A DNA stretch of 64,000 nt from Gracilaria domingensis. Its lineage: Eukaryota; Rhodophyta; Florideophyceae; Gracilariales; Gracilariaceae. Under the pieces are notes generated by a model. The model worked only from the letters and a program-made list of their open reading frames with translations. It did not search any database and was not told the DNA's origin. Positions 1 through 10,798 of this stretch are shown in pieces. Each line of letters opens with the position of its first letter. Position 1 is the first letter of the stretch. The stretch lies in NCBI GenBank assembly GCA_022539475.1, contig VCMS01000204.1, positions 1 to 64,000 on the forward strand, read 5' to 3'. A program made the translations under genes and the position numbers.

Positions 1-1658
1 GATACGTCACTGTCCAATACGGGATCACTAACCTGCCATATAGAACCAGGTGGTTTAACCAACATGGTACCTGTCTGCCAGGTGCGTCAATGGCGAAAGC
101 ACACACGTTTACAAGCGGAACTTTGATGGCTCGGGTACGCGAGACCACTACCGCCCTGCAAGTGGGAAACCTCGCCTTTGTCAGGAAGAAGTAGCTACAA
201 CCCTGAAAAGGAGAGGCGCGCCACAAGCTTTCACGCATCTCTGATGGTCCATACCAAACGTTATTAGCGTGGAATACGGAAACAGTCGTCCTGGAAGTTG
301 GCGACGCCCATGAGCGTTTCTCCCGCGATCGGCGTTGTGCAGGGCCCACCGTGCACACGCAAAGTATCTTCGGATTCACAGCAGGAAGCTGGACAGACCA
401 AGAAACCGAGAAATCTCGTCGCAGACACTACACTTACTGGTAGGGCTTCGCCACCTCTGCAAAGGACAGTTGCACAGGAGCTCACCAGATTATAATCGTC
501 GCAGCCGAAACATCGGGAAATACACCGCTGGTGAAGTAGCGTTTCACAGCGTCTATTCAATCGTCATACAGACGTGATGACTGCTCTCCGCGACTCATCG
601 CTCCACCGAAAAAGGGGGAGGAGGATTCACGCGTCCGTCGCGGAGAGGGAGTCACGCGGTGTCGCTACCGTCGGCAGCACGTGATTCACGGAAGATAATG
701 AAAGAGGAGGCGGAGTCGCCTCGGACCCCGTCGAAGACGTAGTTGTACGGATACTCACTTGTAGTGGGAAAGGATCACCCGCTATCGCGTGTTGAAAGCA
801 CGGAAAGGACGCGCTGCAGTGGCGCTTGTAGCGCAGAACTCCGCGGAGGAATGCACAACCTTTGTACGAAGGATCGCGACTTTCGGAAGGATACCGCCGC
901 AACTGTAACGGACTCGAGGTTTGTTCCCAGGTACTGGTGATCGCTCACCCGCTTGGGAATGTTGCTGGAACCCGCGCCTTACCGTCCGAGAGAGGGACAG
1001 AAGCATGTAATAGTATTCATGCGAAGTTCATCTGCAAGGCCGAAGTAGACGTTGAATACCCGACTTCCTCGGCAGAAACACGGCCTACAGCAAAAGCTGG
1101 ATACTATCCCACATGGAGTAACTCCGGACGCGCAATCCGCCGCAAACCGTCGGCGGATGACCCGCCATCACCCGCAATCGCAGGCACGCAGCTAAGGAAG
1201 TCACGGCAGATCCAGTATCCTTTGACACTGAGAGCAGGAACGAAGAAAAGACGCTCGCTGAGCGGGAGATCAAGCGCCCGGTTTGGGCAATGGTAATTTA
1301 AAACCGTTGCACACCAGCCGTGGGGGAAGTCGCAATTGCGCACGTCATGACGCTCGCTAAGTCATGAAGGCGCACGCGCTGCGTCTTGGAGATCACTATT
1401 CAGCTTCGTTAGGGAAACACAACACTGCAGCGCGCAGAGAGCGCTTGTGCACCACAAACTCGTGGCGCGCAGCGGTGCGCCACACAGTGGGTCCAATTCA
1501 CGGCGGTGCAGTGCCACCACCGCGAAACGTCGTGTGTCGTCACGTGAACCGGCACGATCCGTGGTGAACAATCCGCCTCTGCGTCTGCCTTCACCGTCAG
1601 GGACGGGAACTACCGCATGAACTAGCCATTCGCGGACCCGCCGAAGCGGCGAAGCTGC
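1..1658 (+). pseudogene. Element A: decayed 3' part of a Ty3/gypsy pol (integrase tail and linker)
   Basis: This is the end of an LTR-retrotransposon integrase, the enzyme that inserts the cDNA copy. In the frame of 219-361 a GPY/F module can be read: a DGPY motif, a beta-rich stretch ending in ETVVLEVGD and then FSRDR, the same order as in the intact Pol of element B (GPYKVVRV...TVTLDIDG...VSIDRV). A weak match to the preceding 'VG-x-A-x-VRKK' segment lies around 150-190. From ~362 to 1658 the linker to the chromodomain is not readable as one frame and has many stops. The element begins outside the window. Family identity is seen by motif; that the stretch is non-functional is inferred from the stops. 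Confidence 0.6.
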
Positions 1659-2000
1659 TTGAAGAAGCCCGGAAACGGGAAGCTAACACTCAGCAGAGGA
1701 CAAGTCTACCGCCGAAGGCGTCAGGAGAAACTCACAGCACCGCTAGTGACGATGTTACGGGCACCGCCGCGGCGCGCTGACGATCCTTTGCAGGAAGAGC
1801 TCGAGAGGGGCGTATACTTGAAAGAGTTCGTCGTAGACCACATTTTGGGACACAGTTGGAACCCGAAGGGGTATGTTCAGTACCAGGTACGCTGGTATGG
1901 CTATCTGCCGTCGCGGGACTCAGACGAGCCCGTGGAGCACCTACCGCGATCGAAGATCGTGCAGTACCACCGTCGCACTAACAAGGTGTTGCCCGGCTAA
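1659..2000 (+). pseudogene. Element A: chromodomain at the C-terminus of gypsy Pol
   Basis: Open frame of 113 codons whose second half is a chromodomain: FVVDHILGHSW, then QYQVRWYGYLPSRDSDEP, then a helix-like end with IVQYHRR. Chromodomains at the end of integrase are the hallmark of chromoviruses and are thought to steer insertion to marked chromatin. The expected W of the W-E-P motif is replaced (DEP), so aromatic-cage binding may be lost. The first ~45 residues are basic and correspond to the linker. It is the last part of the element A Pol and is followed, as in element B, by a gene on the opposite strand. Confidence 0.75.
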
Positions 2001-2149
2001 TTTACACCAGGCAATGGTCGGTTAACACACGTCGTTGGAAACGGAGGCTCATAGCGTACCGCGCACGAGCGGTCCTAAGAACGACGACACTCAATCTAGG
2101 AACACTGCGACAACCTCCAGAGGAGTACTGTACCGCTACTCGCGTGTGA

Positions 2150-2390
2150 GGAGACACTCTATGGAGAGGACAGATGAAGTTCGAACAGTTATGCTCTCCG
2201 GAAGAGGAGACGTTAGATACAATCTAAAAAGGAAGAAGACTCTATGAAGAGAAAATGAAGCTCAGAAGAGAAAGAAGAACTCTATGAAGAGGAAATGGAA
2301 ACTCGTAAGAGGAAGATTACCCGGAAAGGGAGAAGTTATGAAGTATTTACCTTGAGAAAGGAAAGAAGCCTTGAAGTCAAGAGAAGTCAC
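2150..2390 (+). repeat. Purine-rich imperfect repeat downstream of chromodomain A
   Basis: The + strand is strongly purine-biased and repeats a core like ACTCTATGAAGAG-G-AAATG at about 2156, 2240 and 2280. It lies between pol A and the antisense gene, where element B has an internal polypurine tract. A role in plus-strand priming is conceivable but unproven; it may only be low-complexity sequence. Confidence 0.4.
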
Positions 2391-2414
2391 AATTTTACTG
2401 GATATCGTAACTAT

Positions 2415-2442
2415 GTTGCGGCTCGCTACTCGAGCCCGCAAC
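2415..2442. other. Small hairpin between pol A and antisense gene A
   Basis: GTTGCGG-CTCG pairs with CGAG-CCCGCAAC around a 4-base loop. It sits just beyond the end of the antisense gene (which stops at 2499), so it could be near its 3' end. No further support. Confidence 0.3.
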
Positions 2443-2498
2443 TGCCTAGCTAATGGGTATTACCTAGGAGGGACTTCATGAAGGAGAAGTTGCACGAG

Positions 2499-3702
2499 TT
2501 ACTCGGAACCAGGCTCATTGTTCGCGTTCGCGAGCTGCGCAATGAGCGCATCGCGCATTTGCCACACGTCACCCGACGGCGCGTCGAAAACACCAGCCTC
2601 GCTGAGGAACTGAGCAATCACGGCAGCCTGTGCTTCGTCAGAGATACCCGCGATCGCGGCTTCGTTCGGCGCAGCCGACGCCGCCATCTCAGAATGGGCA
2701 GCACTCTCCTCTGGAGTCGAGACAACCACTGGTGTCGGTACAGGAACCGCCATCGGCGCAGGAGTGACCACAGGCGTAGGCACCGGAGCCACTGCGAGCC
2801 CAGGAACCGCTTGAGGCGCAGAAGGAAGATTCAACAGGCTCGGGAAGGCCGCGTTAGCACCCGCTTGGGGACCTGGCACTGCTGAAGCAGGTACTGTCCC
2901 CTCCACCGGAGCTGCCGCGAAGTCGTCGTCGCCGTACTCGTCACCGTCATCGGGGGCGTCGTCAACCATGATGTTCTGGTCCCGAACAGGGTGAAAGAAC
3001 TCATCAGTTATGATGAAGCCCGTAGGGTGCCCCGGAGGGATGACTCGCTCGGCGTTCCGAAGGAGCTCCACCTCGGCGTTGGTAATCGCCACCCGTGTCC
3101 AGGTGTCGTAATAGATGTAATCACCCGACAGTGGGGACCTGCGACCCGGGGACCGATCAATAGCGGAATCGCCTTCGTCCCGTGCGCTCTGCGAAAAAGG
3201 AACCTGGCCCCAGTCGACTCCATCAATCACTCGCAAGAGGCACATGACTTCCGAGAAGTTTCCATTACCGCCAAGCGGGATAGTGAGATCCAAAGCTCGG
3301 ATGAGTTGCAGCAAGCGCGGGGGAATAAACCACAGTCGATACTGGCCATACAACTCGTTGAGGAGATACACCGCTGTTCGCGCCGCCCACCCCGTGAGGA
3401 CGACGCTCCACCATCCCGTAAACGGGTTTGTCACGAGCCTACTACCCACATACGTGAGACAGGAGGAGAGTTCCACGTAACAGCCACGGCAGACCTCCAC
3501 CGACGCCCACACAAAGGGGAGAGGAACATATCTCCCACGCATGTGGCCCGGAAGAATCCGGTTTGACTCCGTGTTTTGATACGGGATAGGTAACCCCATC
3601 GGAAGCGAGCACGTCGTTCGGAACGGATCATTGTTTGAAGGTAGTTGGACCGCGGCACGCGTGGGAGATGTCGAAATTCTGCACGCAGGAGCGGACGGCC
3701 AA
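2499..3702 (-). pseudogene. Element A: antisense gene, C-terminal half
   Basis: Minus-strand frame of 366 codons from an ATG at 3599, with the same frame open further upstream to the repeat at 3703. It contains hydrophobic segments (around FTGWWSVVLTGWAA and RTAVYLLNEL), then PPRLLQLIRAL, then LLRVIDGVDWGQVP, then a long Pro/Ala/Val-rich tail. The order and spacing GRYVPLP ... PPRLLQLIR ... DWGQVP match GRYVTIP ... PPELVRLIRDVG ... DWDRTP in the antisense protein of element B, so the two are taken as homologous. Function unknown. It lies between the chromodomain and the 3' LTR, in the place where some retroelements carry extra genes. The other half is at 3935-4886. Confidence 0.6.
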
Positions 3703-3934
3703 GGCGGAACTATCGTTCATTAGCTTTTCAATCCGATTCCTATATGTGCAAATTTTTCTTAGTACTCCAATATCTTTACAATGGCAATTACATGTCAAAT
3801 TTTTTGGCTTGCCATCTCTCAATAGAAATTCGATATGTTATTTTTTTCTTCAATTAACAGAGTTCCTAAAGGATTCTTCTTGAAACGTGAATTAAGTCTT
3901 ATTGACAGAAGCACTCCAGTATTTCCGCCTGGGA
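3703..3934 (+). repeat. Dispersed 232-bp repeat R, copy 1, inside antisense gene A
   Basis: AT-rich block that breaks the antisense gene of element A. It matches 60585-60816 base for base over most of its length: both contain the run AATATCTTTCCAAT-like, CATATCTCAATAGAAAT-like, TTCTTCTTGAAGCGTGAAT-like and GACAGA-GCACTACAGT segments in the same order and spacing. Base composition differs sharply from the surrounding GC-rich element. No convincing target duplication or terminal inverted repeat was found, so its class is unknown. Confidence 0.75.
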
Positions 3935-4886
3935 GAGTCCAGCACAGGAGATCCTGGTGAACGGGGACGTTCTGGTAACGCTCCACCACACCGGCGAGCC
4001 GGGCAAGATTCTCTCCATATTGGATTTCGCCGAGTGTTCGGAAGAAGTCCACGTCGAAACGGAAGTTCACCAGAACCGGGCGCTCTGAGTACGTGCGAAA
4101 CATTCGCATGTGCGCTACGCGGACCATGGCCGCCCGAGCGGAGTTGTGCGACTGACTACGATGGTGGACGAGCGCGTTGGTAGTCACGGTAATCCGGTAA
4201 TGCCAGTCGAACTTCACCGTCATCCAGACGTTCACGCCTCCTGGGAGGTGACCACTGCCATCGGCATACGCCTCGACGAGGGAACGATTGGTCACGCCTT
4301 GCGGATGAAACCACGGAGCCCGTAAGAACGGTGTGGGATTGCTGTGAGGGTCGACGTTGTCGAGTTCGTCATACGACGCCCACACGCCCGCATGCGGCTT
4401 GACTACCGGTTGGACCGGGACAGCAAGAGCGATCCAGTTCCACTGCGGTACAAACGCCGGGGGCGGAAGTTGACCACCCGTCTGGGGAAGAGGCGCCGTG
4501 TGAAATCCCGGATTGACCGGTTGCGGAAATGGAATGCCAGCGGAAGACGGCTGTGAGAGAGGCACTCCAGAGGATGAAGGGTGTGACGGCCCAGCGAAAC
4601 TACCAACGTATTGGTTCTGAGACCCGCCAAGCGGTTGGTTGCTACCCTGATTCGGGTTCGGCATCGCAGGAAGCGCGCGAGGAAGAGACGAAAGCGCTGG
4701 AAGCGAGAGAGAAGGGAGAGCGCGCCGAGGTATCGGAGGACACACTACCGCAGTACGCGTGGAGAGGGGTTGACCGGAGTCGCCGTTAGAAGAGACCGGG
4801 GAGGCCGGATTGGAGACCGTCATGGTGTCGTGCTTAAATGCACTCCAGAGGAGGAAAGCGAAACCGCTCGCGGGGTCGTCTCGCAC
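3819..4886 (-). pseudogene. Element A: antisense gene, N-terminal half
   Basis: Minus-strand frame of 355 codons; the last ~35 codons (3819-3930) are read from repeat R and are not original. The start may be 4886 or the internal ATG about 20 codons later (MTVSNPASP). The first ~150 residues are Pro/Ser/Gly-rich and probably unstructured, followed by a more regular part with WHYRITVTT, FRFDVDFFRTLGE and NLARLAGVVERYQ. No known domain recognised. The gene starts close to a polypurine tract and LTR on its upstream side, so an antisense promoter in the 3' LTR would be the natural driver (inference). Confidence 0.55.
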
Positions 4887-4900
4887 ACTAAGGAGGGGTA
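4887..4900 (+). other. Polypurine tract of element A
   Basis: CACTAAGGAGGGG-TA resembles the tract CTAAGAAGGGGGGT that abuts the 3' LTR of element B. It directly precedes TGTAGTGC at 4903, a plausible LTR start. Confidence 0.5.
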
Positions 4901-4902
4901 AA

Positions 4903-5792
4903 TGTAGTGCAACGCGATTGCGATACTCCGTCGCTGATGCGATTCATAATATGCACGGCGATGCCGGGAGGCGGTGGCACACAGTATGAATAACTGGTGA
5001 GGTCAGCCCATTCTTGGGTATACTTAATATTAGAATTAGTGTTTTGAGGTGCACGGCCTAGCTGGTGAGTCACACACGTGTGAAAGGTTTGCACCCATTC
5101 ATTGGGGCATTTGAAGTAGATATTTGTAGCATATCTGCTGTACCACACTGACAGTGGGCCAACCCACTTCAGTACTTAGTAGGTTGAGCTGCACCCAGTG
5201 CTGGGGAAGTAAACGGAACAACCGAGTGTTCGGCTCTAACTTACCCCCCTCGGTGCGTGATAGTCTCCTTGCGGAGAGTCACCACCGTGTGTCGGGTTTT
5301 TTATCCGCCTCGCGGCACCATTAACACCACTACCGCTTTCGCGTGTTTACTTTGGGTGTGTTTTCTTTATTTCTGTCCCTGTTATACAGGTAGCACTACT
5401 TGGTGTACCGGTGCATACCGCTCGTGGCTCGACACACTCACGTGGGCTATTACCGCTCTCGCGTGTCATCGCCACACTCGTGGGTACCGCTTGCTACGCA
5501 CGTGACGCTACTGCTGACTTGTATCGTGTGTTCTCTACCGCTGGACGCGTCTTTTTCGCTGCTTCGCTCCCTCCATTGCTTGGGAAGGATTGGCCTCGGG
5601 CTTACGACCGGCTTAGCCTTGGCACTCCGTGGGAGCGCTCTATTCGCTGTGCTTACCTCTAAGAGGGAAGGTTTGAACCGCCTTTGCCTGTCACTCCCAT
5701 CTCTAGGTTTTGCACGACAGCGTGAGACCACCAATCGCTCTCTGGTTACCCATATTTGGTTCATGCACTTCTTAGATGCGTCGTTCGACACC
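4903..5792 (+). other. Putative 3' LTR of element A followed by leader of the copia element
   Basis: The left edge is set by the polypurine tract and a TG dinucleotide at 4903. No partner LTR lies in the window, so the LTR end is unknown. From about 5260 the sequence changes to a C/T-rich leader with repeated TACCGCT-CGCG-like units at 5330, 5450 and 5530, upstream of the copia gag start at 5793. The boundary between the two elements cannot be fixed here. Confidence 0.35.
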
Positions 5793-7178
5793 ATGAAGGC
5801 AGTTGTAGATCTCTATCGCCGTAGTCGTTCACCTTCTGCGCTTGATCAGGCTAAAAATCCCACCCACAACCACCATAAACCTCGGGGTAATCTAACGGAC
5901 ATCCTTCCTACACTGGGATCTCAGGTGGACATTGATCCGCACCGTCATCCTTCTGTACCTCTCCAAGACCAAGAGCCGGAAGTTCCGGTTGTGGAACGCG
6001 GTCGATCACACTCTGAAAACGAAGGAGACGTACCGGTTAACATCCAGTCTAGCGAGACTGCACGCAATAGCAGCACTGGAGAGGACACGCGTAAGGCGAA
6101 CTATGTTTCACAGCACTTTAAAAAAAATCGCTTCACTGGAGAGCTCTCTCAGTCTATTGAACTTACACTTCGTGAATATAATATCTGTGCTCGTCAGCAT
6201 CGCCTGTCTACGGCACAGAAGGCTGATTACTTCGCTAAGGTCCTAGATGGCCCTGCTCGTACTTTCTTCTTTCACAATGCTCGTGACGACATGTCTTTTG
6301 AACAAATGGCCACCATGATGACGGCCGAGTATAATATTAATGCTCGTCAGCTTCAGATCTACGGCATTCTTAACACTCTTCGCATCGAGAAGGTTATGAT
6401 GGAGAATGAGATCACTACACACTCTAAGGGACTAAAAAAGATAGTCACAATGATCGAGGAACTCTCCCCACAATGCCCCCCCGCCTTCCGATCCCAAGAC
6501 CACAGGATTGGTTTCTTTCGCAAGGCCGTACTCGGTGTTGAATGGTCGAAGCTCCCAATTAGCAACATTGTCACCTCCAAGTACACATTCAATGGATTCA
6601 TCACTGCGCTTAGAGAGAACCTCGAGGAGGAGATTAAGGAAGTCTCTCGCAAGACCGACACCCACGTCATTGATAAAGACACTTTGTACCAACAGTATGG
6701 CAGAAACCCGAAGTTTGTGCGCAAGCATCCCCCCCGCAACGAAGTTAATGCACTAAGTCGTACTAGCCGCTGGCAATCCTTCCCCCGAACTTTCGAGGAG
6801 AGTTGCCGCCGTAACGAATGTCACAAATGCCATGCTCCATGGCATCCCGGACATAAATGAAAACTCGGCTCGATTCGTCACTATATACGCCAGCGTATCA
6901 AGAGCGGAGAGTCCGCGGTATACATAGTGTCAGATCTCGTCTTGGCAATGGAGAGAGAGAACTCAGAACAAGCTGATGACGTAGTGGTCTCAAGCGACAA
7001 TGACGATTCAAATGCAGAAGAGATTCGACTGTTTGACGAGCTAGCTGCAGATGGAGCGCAAGCAGGCCCTTCCGAAATGGAAGCCCTCGACAGAGAATGT
7101 TTCACCAACCATGTTTCTGCCTCAATGACTAGCAATAACGTCAATTACAACTCAGGGGATGCGCCGCCTTTTCACTAG
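5793..7178 (+). pseudogene. Ty1/copia gag, interrupted at its zinc knuckle
   Basis: Start taken at the ATG of 5793 (MKAVVDLYRRSRSP). The central part, FTGELSQSIELTLREYN ... DYFAKVLDGPARTFF, is typical of retrotransposon capsid. The end is a CCHC knuckle, C-HK-C-HAPW-H-PGHK, whose last Cys codon reads TGA at 6858-6860. The same frame stays open beyond that codon to 7178 with plausible coding sequence (RIKSGESAVYIVSDLVLAME). The original gag therefore ran through, and a single base change of TGC/TGT to TGA is the simplest account. The tail to 7178 is acidic (EQADDVVVSSDNDDSNAEE). Confidence 0.7.
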
Positions 7179-7285
7179 GGCGGCGTAGTACTGAGCCTCT
7201 ACCCCGTCGCCCCGCACGCTGGGGTGCTTCGCATAGAAGTACCTTACCGAGGCGAAAATTAAGTAGTTACATCACCGAGATCAAT

Positions 7286-7969
7286 GTGACCCATATCCAC
7301 ATATCCAATCTCTCACAATCACGCAATCGGTCACGTATGAATGGCTTCTGCGTAGATATTGGAGCCCCTCGTTCTGTCGTTGGTATCAAAGAGTTAAGAC
7401 GAATCTTTGCCGACAACAGACTCCCTGTCCCGAAGCTGGAGAAACTTCCATCCCACACACGATTCAGGTTCGCTGATGCACTGTTCAATTCGATTGGCCA
7501 GATCACCCTACAGATTGCCACACCGCCAAACGTTCCCCCAATCTTCGTCACTATGGACGTAGTACAGGCCAATATACCAGCCTTACTGGGAATGGATGTA
7601 CTCGACCGTGAGTCACTCATTGCGGACACAGTAGCAAACCGCCTGATTCGACGAGAACGCATCACCCTTGAAGACGGCACCGAGAACTACGTCGACAATT
7701 GGTCTATACCACTCCATCGTGCAAGACGTAGGTACGTATTCGTGAAAATCCACTTACCATTCCGGACATTCTTCACTAGGGCACAACTGTACAAGCTATA
7801 CCGCCAATTCTTTCACGCGTCCGCCACCAAGCTGTTCCAACTTCTCAAGAAAGCTCACCGAGAAGAAGCCACGCCCGTGACCTTGACAATTTTGCGAGAC
7901 CTCAACAAGCGTTGTGACCCTTGTCAGAGGATCCAGAGTGCACCATCCCGCCTGAAGGTTTCGTTTTGA
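7286..7969 (+). pseudogene. Copia protease and integrase zinc-binding region
   Basis: Residues 12-24 (GFCVDIGAPRSVVG) are the aspartic protease active-site loop, but the usual D-[ST]-G is D-I-G, which should abolish catalysis. A second protease signature, ALLGMDVLDRESL, follows near residue 95. The C-terminal part has H...KL..LLKKAH...R.LNKRCDPCQRI, the HHCC zinc finger that starts copia integrases. Order gag-PR-IN-RT-RH is that of Ty1/copia. The frame ends with TGA at 7969 just before the integrase core, so Pol is broken here. Confidence 0.7.
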
Positions 7970-8011
7970 GCAGAGAATGTACGGTTCAATGAGCGCGTTC
8001 TGATCGACATC

Positions 8012-8626
8012 ATGTATACTCACGGGAAACCAATATTACATGTCGTTGACGAAGCAACGCACTTCTCTGCCGCAGTACTCTTGTCAGATGTCTCTACGAA
8101 GACTATATGGAAGAAGATACTACTGTGCTGGATCACAGTCTACACAGGTATGCCCAACCGTCTGCTTGTCGATCCAGAAAGCGCATTCGGTCAGCTCTTC
8201 ATTGACATTGCCTCCCTGTCGAACATTCAGGTCGACAGGACTGGCGTCGAAGCTCACTTTAGCTTGGGAATAGGTGAGCCATACCATCAGCCAGTGCGGC
8301 AAACCTACCGCAAGATAATGGCGCAAGACCCGCGAACAGAGCCGGAGCTCGCTTTGTCCGCCGCCGTCAAGTCAATGAATGACACACTTGGACCAGAAGG
8401 TCTAGTCTCTTCGGCTTTGGTCTTTGGCGAGTACCCGCCAGTGCACACGCGCTCCGAAACCCCAGACGCACTTGGTACCTTAGCAAGCCGTGCCAAACTA
8501 GCGATGACAGCGCGTGCAGAAATGCAGAAGTGCATGGCCAAACTTCGGGTTGAACGAGCTTTGCGTCACAAAACCGCACATGCGGCCGACCAAGTCTACC
8601 CAGTTGGCAACAGAGTTCTGGTGTAA
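8012..8626 (+). pseudogene. Copia integrase core
   Basis: RNase-H-fold integrase with catalytic acids visible: D in HVVDEATHFSAA, D in RLLVDPESAF, and E in GIGEPYHQPVRQ, with 34 residues between the second D and E, as expected for D,D(35)E. The C-terminal part, ending YPVGNRVLV, is the start of the copia DNA-binding tail. Separated from its neighbours by stops (7969 and 8626), so the polyprotein cannot be made whole. Confidence 0.75.
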
Positions 8627-8638
8627 AGGGAGAAGGTC

Positions 8639-9448
8639 GTGGAAAATCTCATTGAAGAATGGTTAGGCCCTTTCACTGTCGAAGCCATCGATGAATCCAG
8701 GAAGCTCCTCTATGTTCAGGAAGACCGAATTGAAGCCGCTAAGCCCTTTGGATTAGCACAAGTCAAACCCTACTACGAACCCGAGACGCTCGCAAATTCT
8801 TTCTTCAGCAATTTGAACGACTCTCTCTCTCATTTTCGATCGCCACAAGAAGAGGATTTCTACCTCACAGAGATCTTGGATAAGGGAGACCCTCGAGTAC
8901 ATTCCAAAGAAATAGACGGTGCAAAGCGTTCAGAGATTCGCGGCCTGCTGGAACGTGGAACCTTCAAGACCATTCTTCGTGAAGAAGTTCCAAGCAATGC
9001 CAGCATACGGCCTGGCAGATTCGTTTTCGCCCTTAATTCCACTGAAGACGGCAAGGTCAAGTACCGTGCACGCTACGTTATCGGAGGACATCGGGATAAG
9101 TTGAAGAACATGATGGTTCACAACTCCGCCACGCTTCAACCGCAATCGATTCGTCTTCTTTTAGCCCTCGCTGCATTGCACGGTTTTGACATGTGGACCT
9201 CTGACATACGTCAACCATATCTGCAATCAGCCGAGCTACTTTCGCGCAATGTGTTCATCACCAAGCCCGTACCAGAATTCGAGCTAAATCCTTCGCAGTG
9301 TCTACAAGTTCTGAAGCCATTATACGGACTATGTGAATCCGGCGACCTATGGTACAGAACCATCAACCAACATCACCGCGAGGACCTTCACATGACCCCA
9401 CTACGCTCAGCCCAGCCCTTTACGTTATGCTTGGCGAACGCTTGCTAA
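8639..9448 (+). pseudogene. Copia reverse transcriptase, first part
   Basis: Integrase tail ([13 protein letters not shown]) then the copia RT start: [19 protein letters not shown], then [42 protein letters not shown] (the family's AYLQ region) and [15 protein letters not shown]. These match the copia RT blocks in order. The frame is lost after ~9430. The catalytic YVDD block is found in another frame near 9480-9500 as DVDDWIRPGN, so V-D-D is retained but the Tyr is not. Confidence 0.8.
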
Positions 9449-10148
9449 AAGATCTCTCTGGTTGCTATCATAGCACGACATGATGTCGACGACTGGATCA
9501 GACCTGGGAACGACGAATATAAATCGGGCTTGCAGCAGAAGCAAAGAGTGATTTCAAATGACAGACGATCAACATCTGCCAAGCCCATTCAATGGATTCA
9601 ACCTTTCACGCAACTCCTACGGAACCATCCGAATGGACCAACCGAGCTACCTACGGAAGATGGAAGAATTGCAACCCACTGCCAGCTTTCAACTGTTTCG
9701 GTCAATGCGAATGAAGCTGGCTTGGCCTGACAACTCTCGCCCCGACTGTTCATTCGAAATCTCTCAGATGGCGCAAGTCACTGAAGAAATGTTCCGCAAG
9801 AATAGTTCTTCTATCATCTTACGACTCAACCGTGCCATACGATATGCCAAGGCTCATGATGTGGTTATTCAATTCCCCTCCCTGGACCCAAACTCTCTTC
9901 GCATCATTGGATACTCCGATTCATCATTTGCTAATAATGCTAACTTCTCATCGCAACTAGGACATATACGTTTTTTCGGTGATCATACTGGAAAGGTCAT
10001 CCCCATTAGCTTTAAGTCGTACAAAGCACGCCGCATTACACGTTCGGCTATATTCGGGGAAGTTATCGCACTTTCTGATCTCTTTGATATAGCCACCACA
10101 CTTGCTGCTTAGCTTAAACTTGATTTTCATCGTACGATCGCCGTTCAG
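9449..10148 (+). pseudogene. Copia reverse transcriptase end and RNase H, 5' part
   Basis: Open frame from 9558 (TDDQHLPSPFNGF) through RLNRAIRYAKAHD and LRIIGYSDSSFANNANFSSQLGHIRF, the copia RNase H opening with its GYSDSSFANN motif, then SYKARRITRSAIFGEVIAL (Glu of the active site). A TAG at 10110-10112 interrupts the next helix, but the frame continues sensibly to 10148, where element B is inserted. It resumes at 20855. Confidence 0.8.
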
Positions 10149-10153
10149 CTACT
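10149..10153. repeat. Target-site duplication of element B, left copy
   Basis: CTACT before the 5' LTR. The identical CTACT at 20850-20854 follows the 3' LTR. Deleting the element with one copy restores a continuous copia RNase H frame (QLL-TDNKSLFD). Confidence 0.85.
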
Positions 10154-10701
10154 TGTAAGATACTGTGCCGTGACGGTTGCAGTGGTGGCACTGTAAGGAA
10201 ACCCGCTCGTCGGATGACATTGTTGTAGTAGATATAGTAGTAGTAGTAGTCCACGTGTATGCCGGTGGCAGCTAGTGCCCCGTGATCGGTAAGTCGTACA
10301 CGTGTGTGGCGACGCCGGACGAGGTATTTATTTTCGCCAGCTCGGCTGTAGCCACCATGACAGTAAACCAAGGTACTTCCTACTAGGTTCTTCGTCTTGT
10401 TTCCCGTGGCACGGATCCTAAGTCGTAGTAGGAACCCAGCTTGTCTAAGACCTGCACAGGCTGTTCTGCGGCGATATCACTACCGTTGCACCGGCTCTCT
10501 GGCTAGGCGCGTGGTACCTTTCTGGACTGCGCGTGTCTCCGTACTCGGTTTCACCACAGAGTGCCGTGGACTACTCCGCACCTTCAACGACCGTCTTTTC
10601 CGACTCGGCAGCTCACACGGCCTTACACCCCGTGTGCCGCGCATCCACACCACCGTTCCCGGACATTCTCTTGAGTAGTCGCTCGCGCGCACTATCTCAC
10701 A
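10154..10701 (+). repeat. 5' LTR of element B
   Basis: Begins TGTAAGATACTG and ends ...CTATCTCACA (TG...CA). Contains an AGT microsatellite around 10235-10250 and a TATTTATTTT stretch near 10325 that may serve as the promoter. Short open frames inside it occur identically in the 3' LTR and are not genes. Confidence 0.9.
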
Positions 10702-10703
10702 AC

Positions 10704-10724
10704 TGGTCTCCCGACCTAGAACGG
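10704..10724 (+). promoter_or_regulatory. Primer binding site of element B
   Basis: TGGTCTCCCGACCTAGAACGG starts two bases after the LTR and has the TGG expected to pair with a tRNA CCA end. Its complement contains GTTCTAGG, which resembles a tRNA T-loop. The last 13 bases (GACCTAGAACGG) recur just inside the LTR of element C at ~62758-62769. Primer tRNA not identified. Confidence 0.65.
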
Positions 10725-10798
10725 TTTCTCGTGGAAGAATAGATTCGTTTTTGCCGTATCGGAAGTAAGGAGTAGCCTAAAAAGCTTCACAACCCCTC

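Noticed and set aside
10397-10742. Open frames inside the 5' LTR, repeated at 20521-20878
   Set aside because: They lie in LTR sequence and recur only because the LTR recurs.
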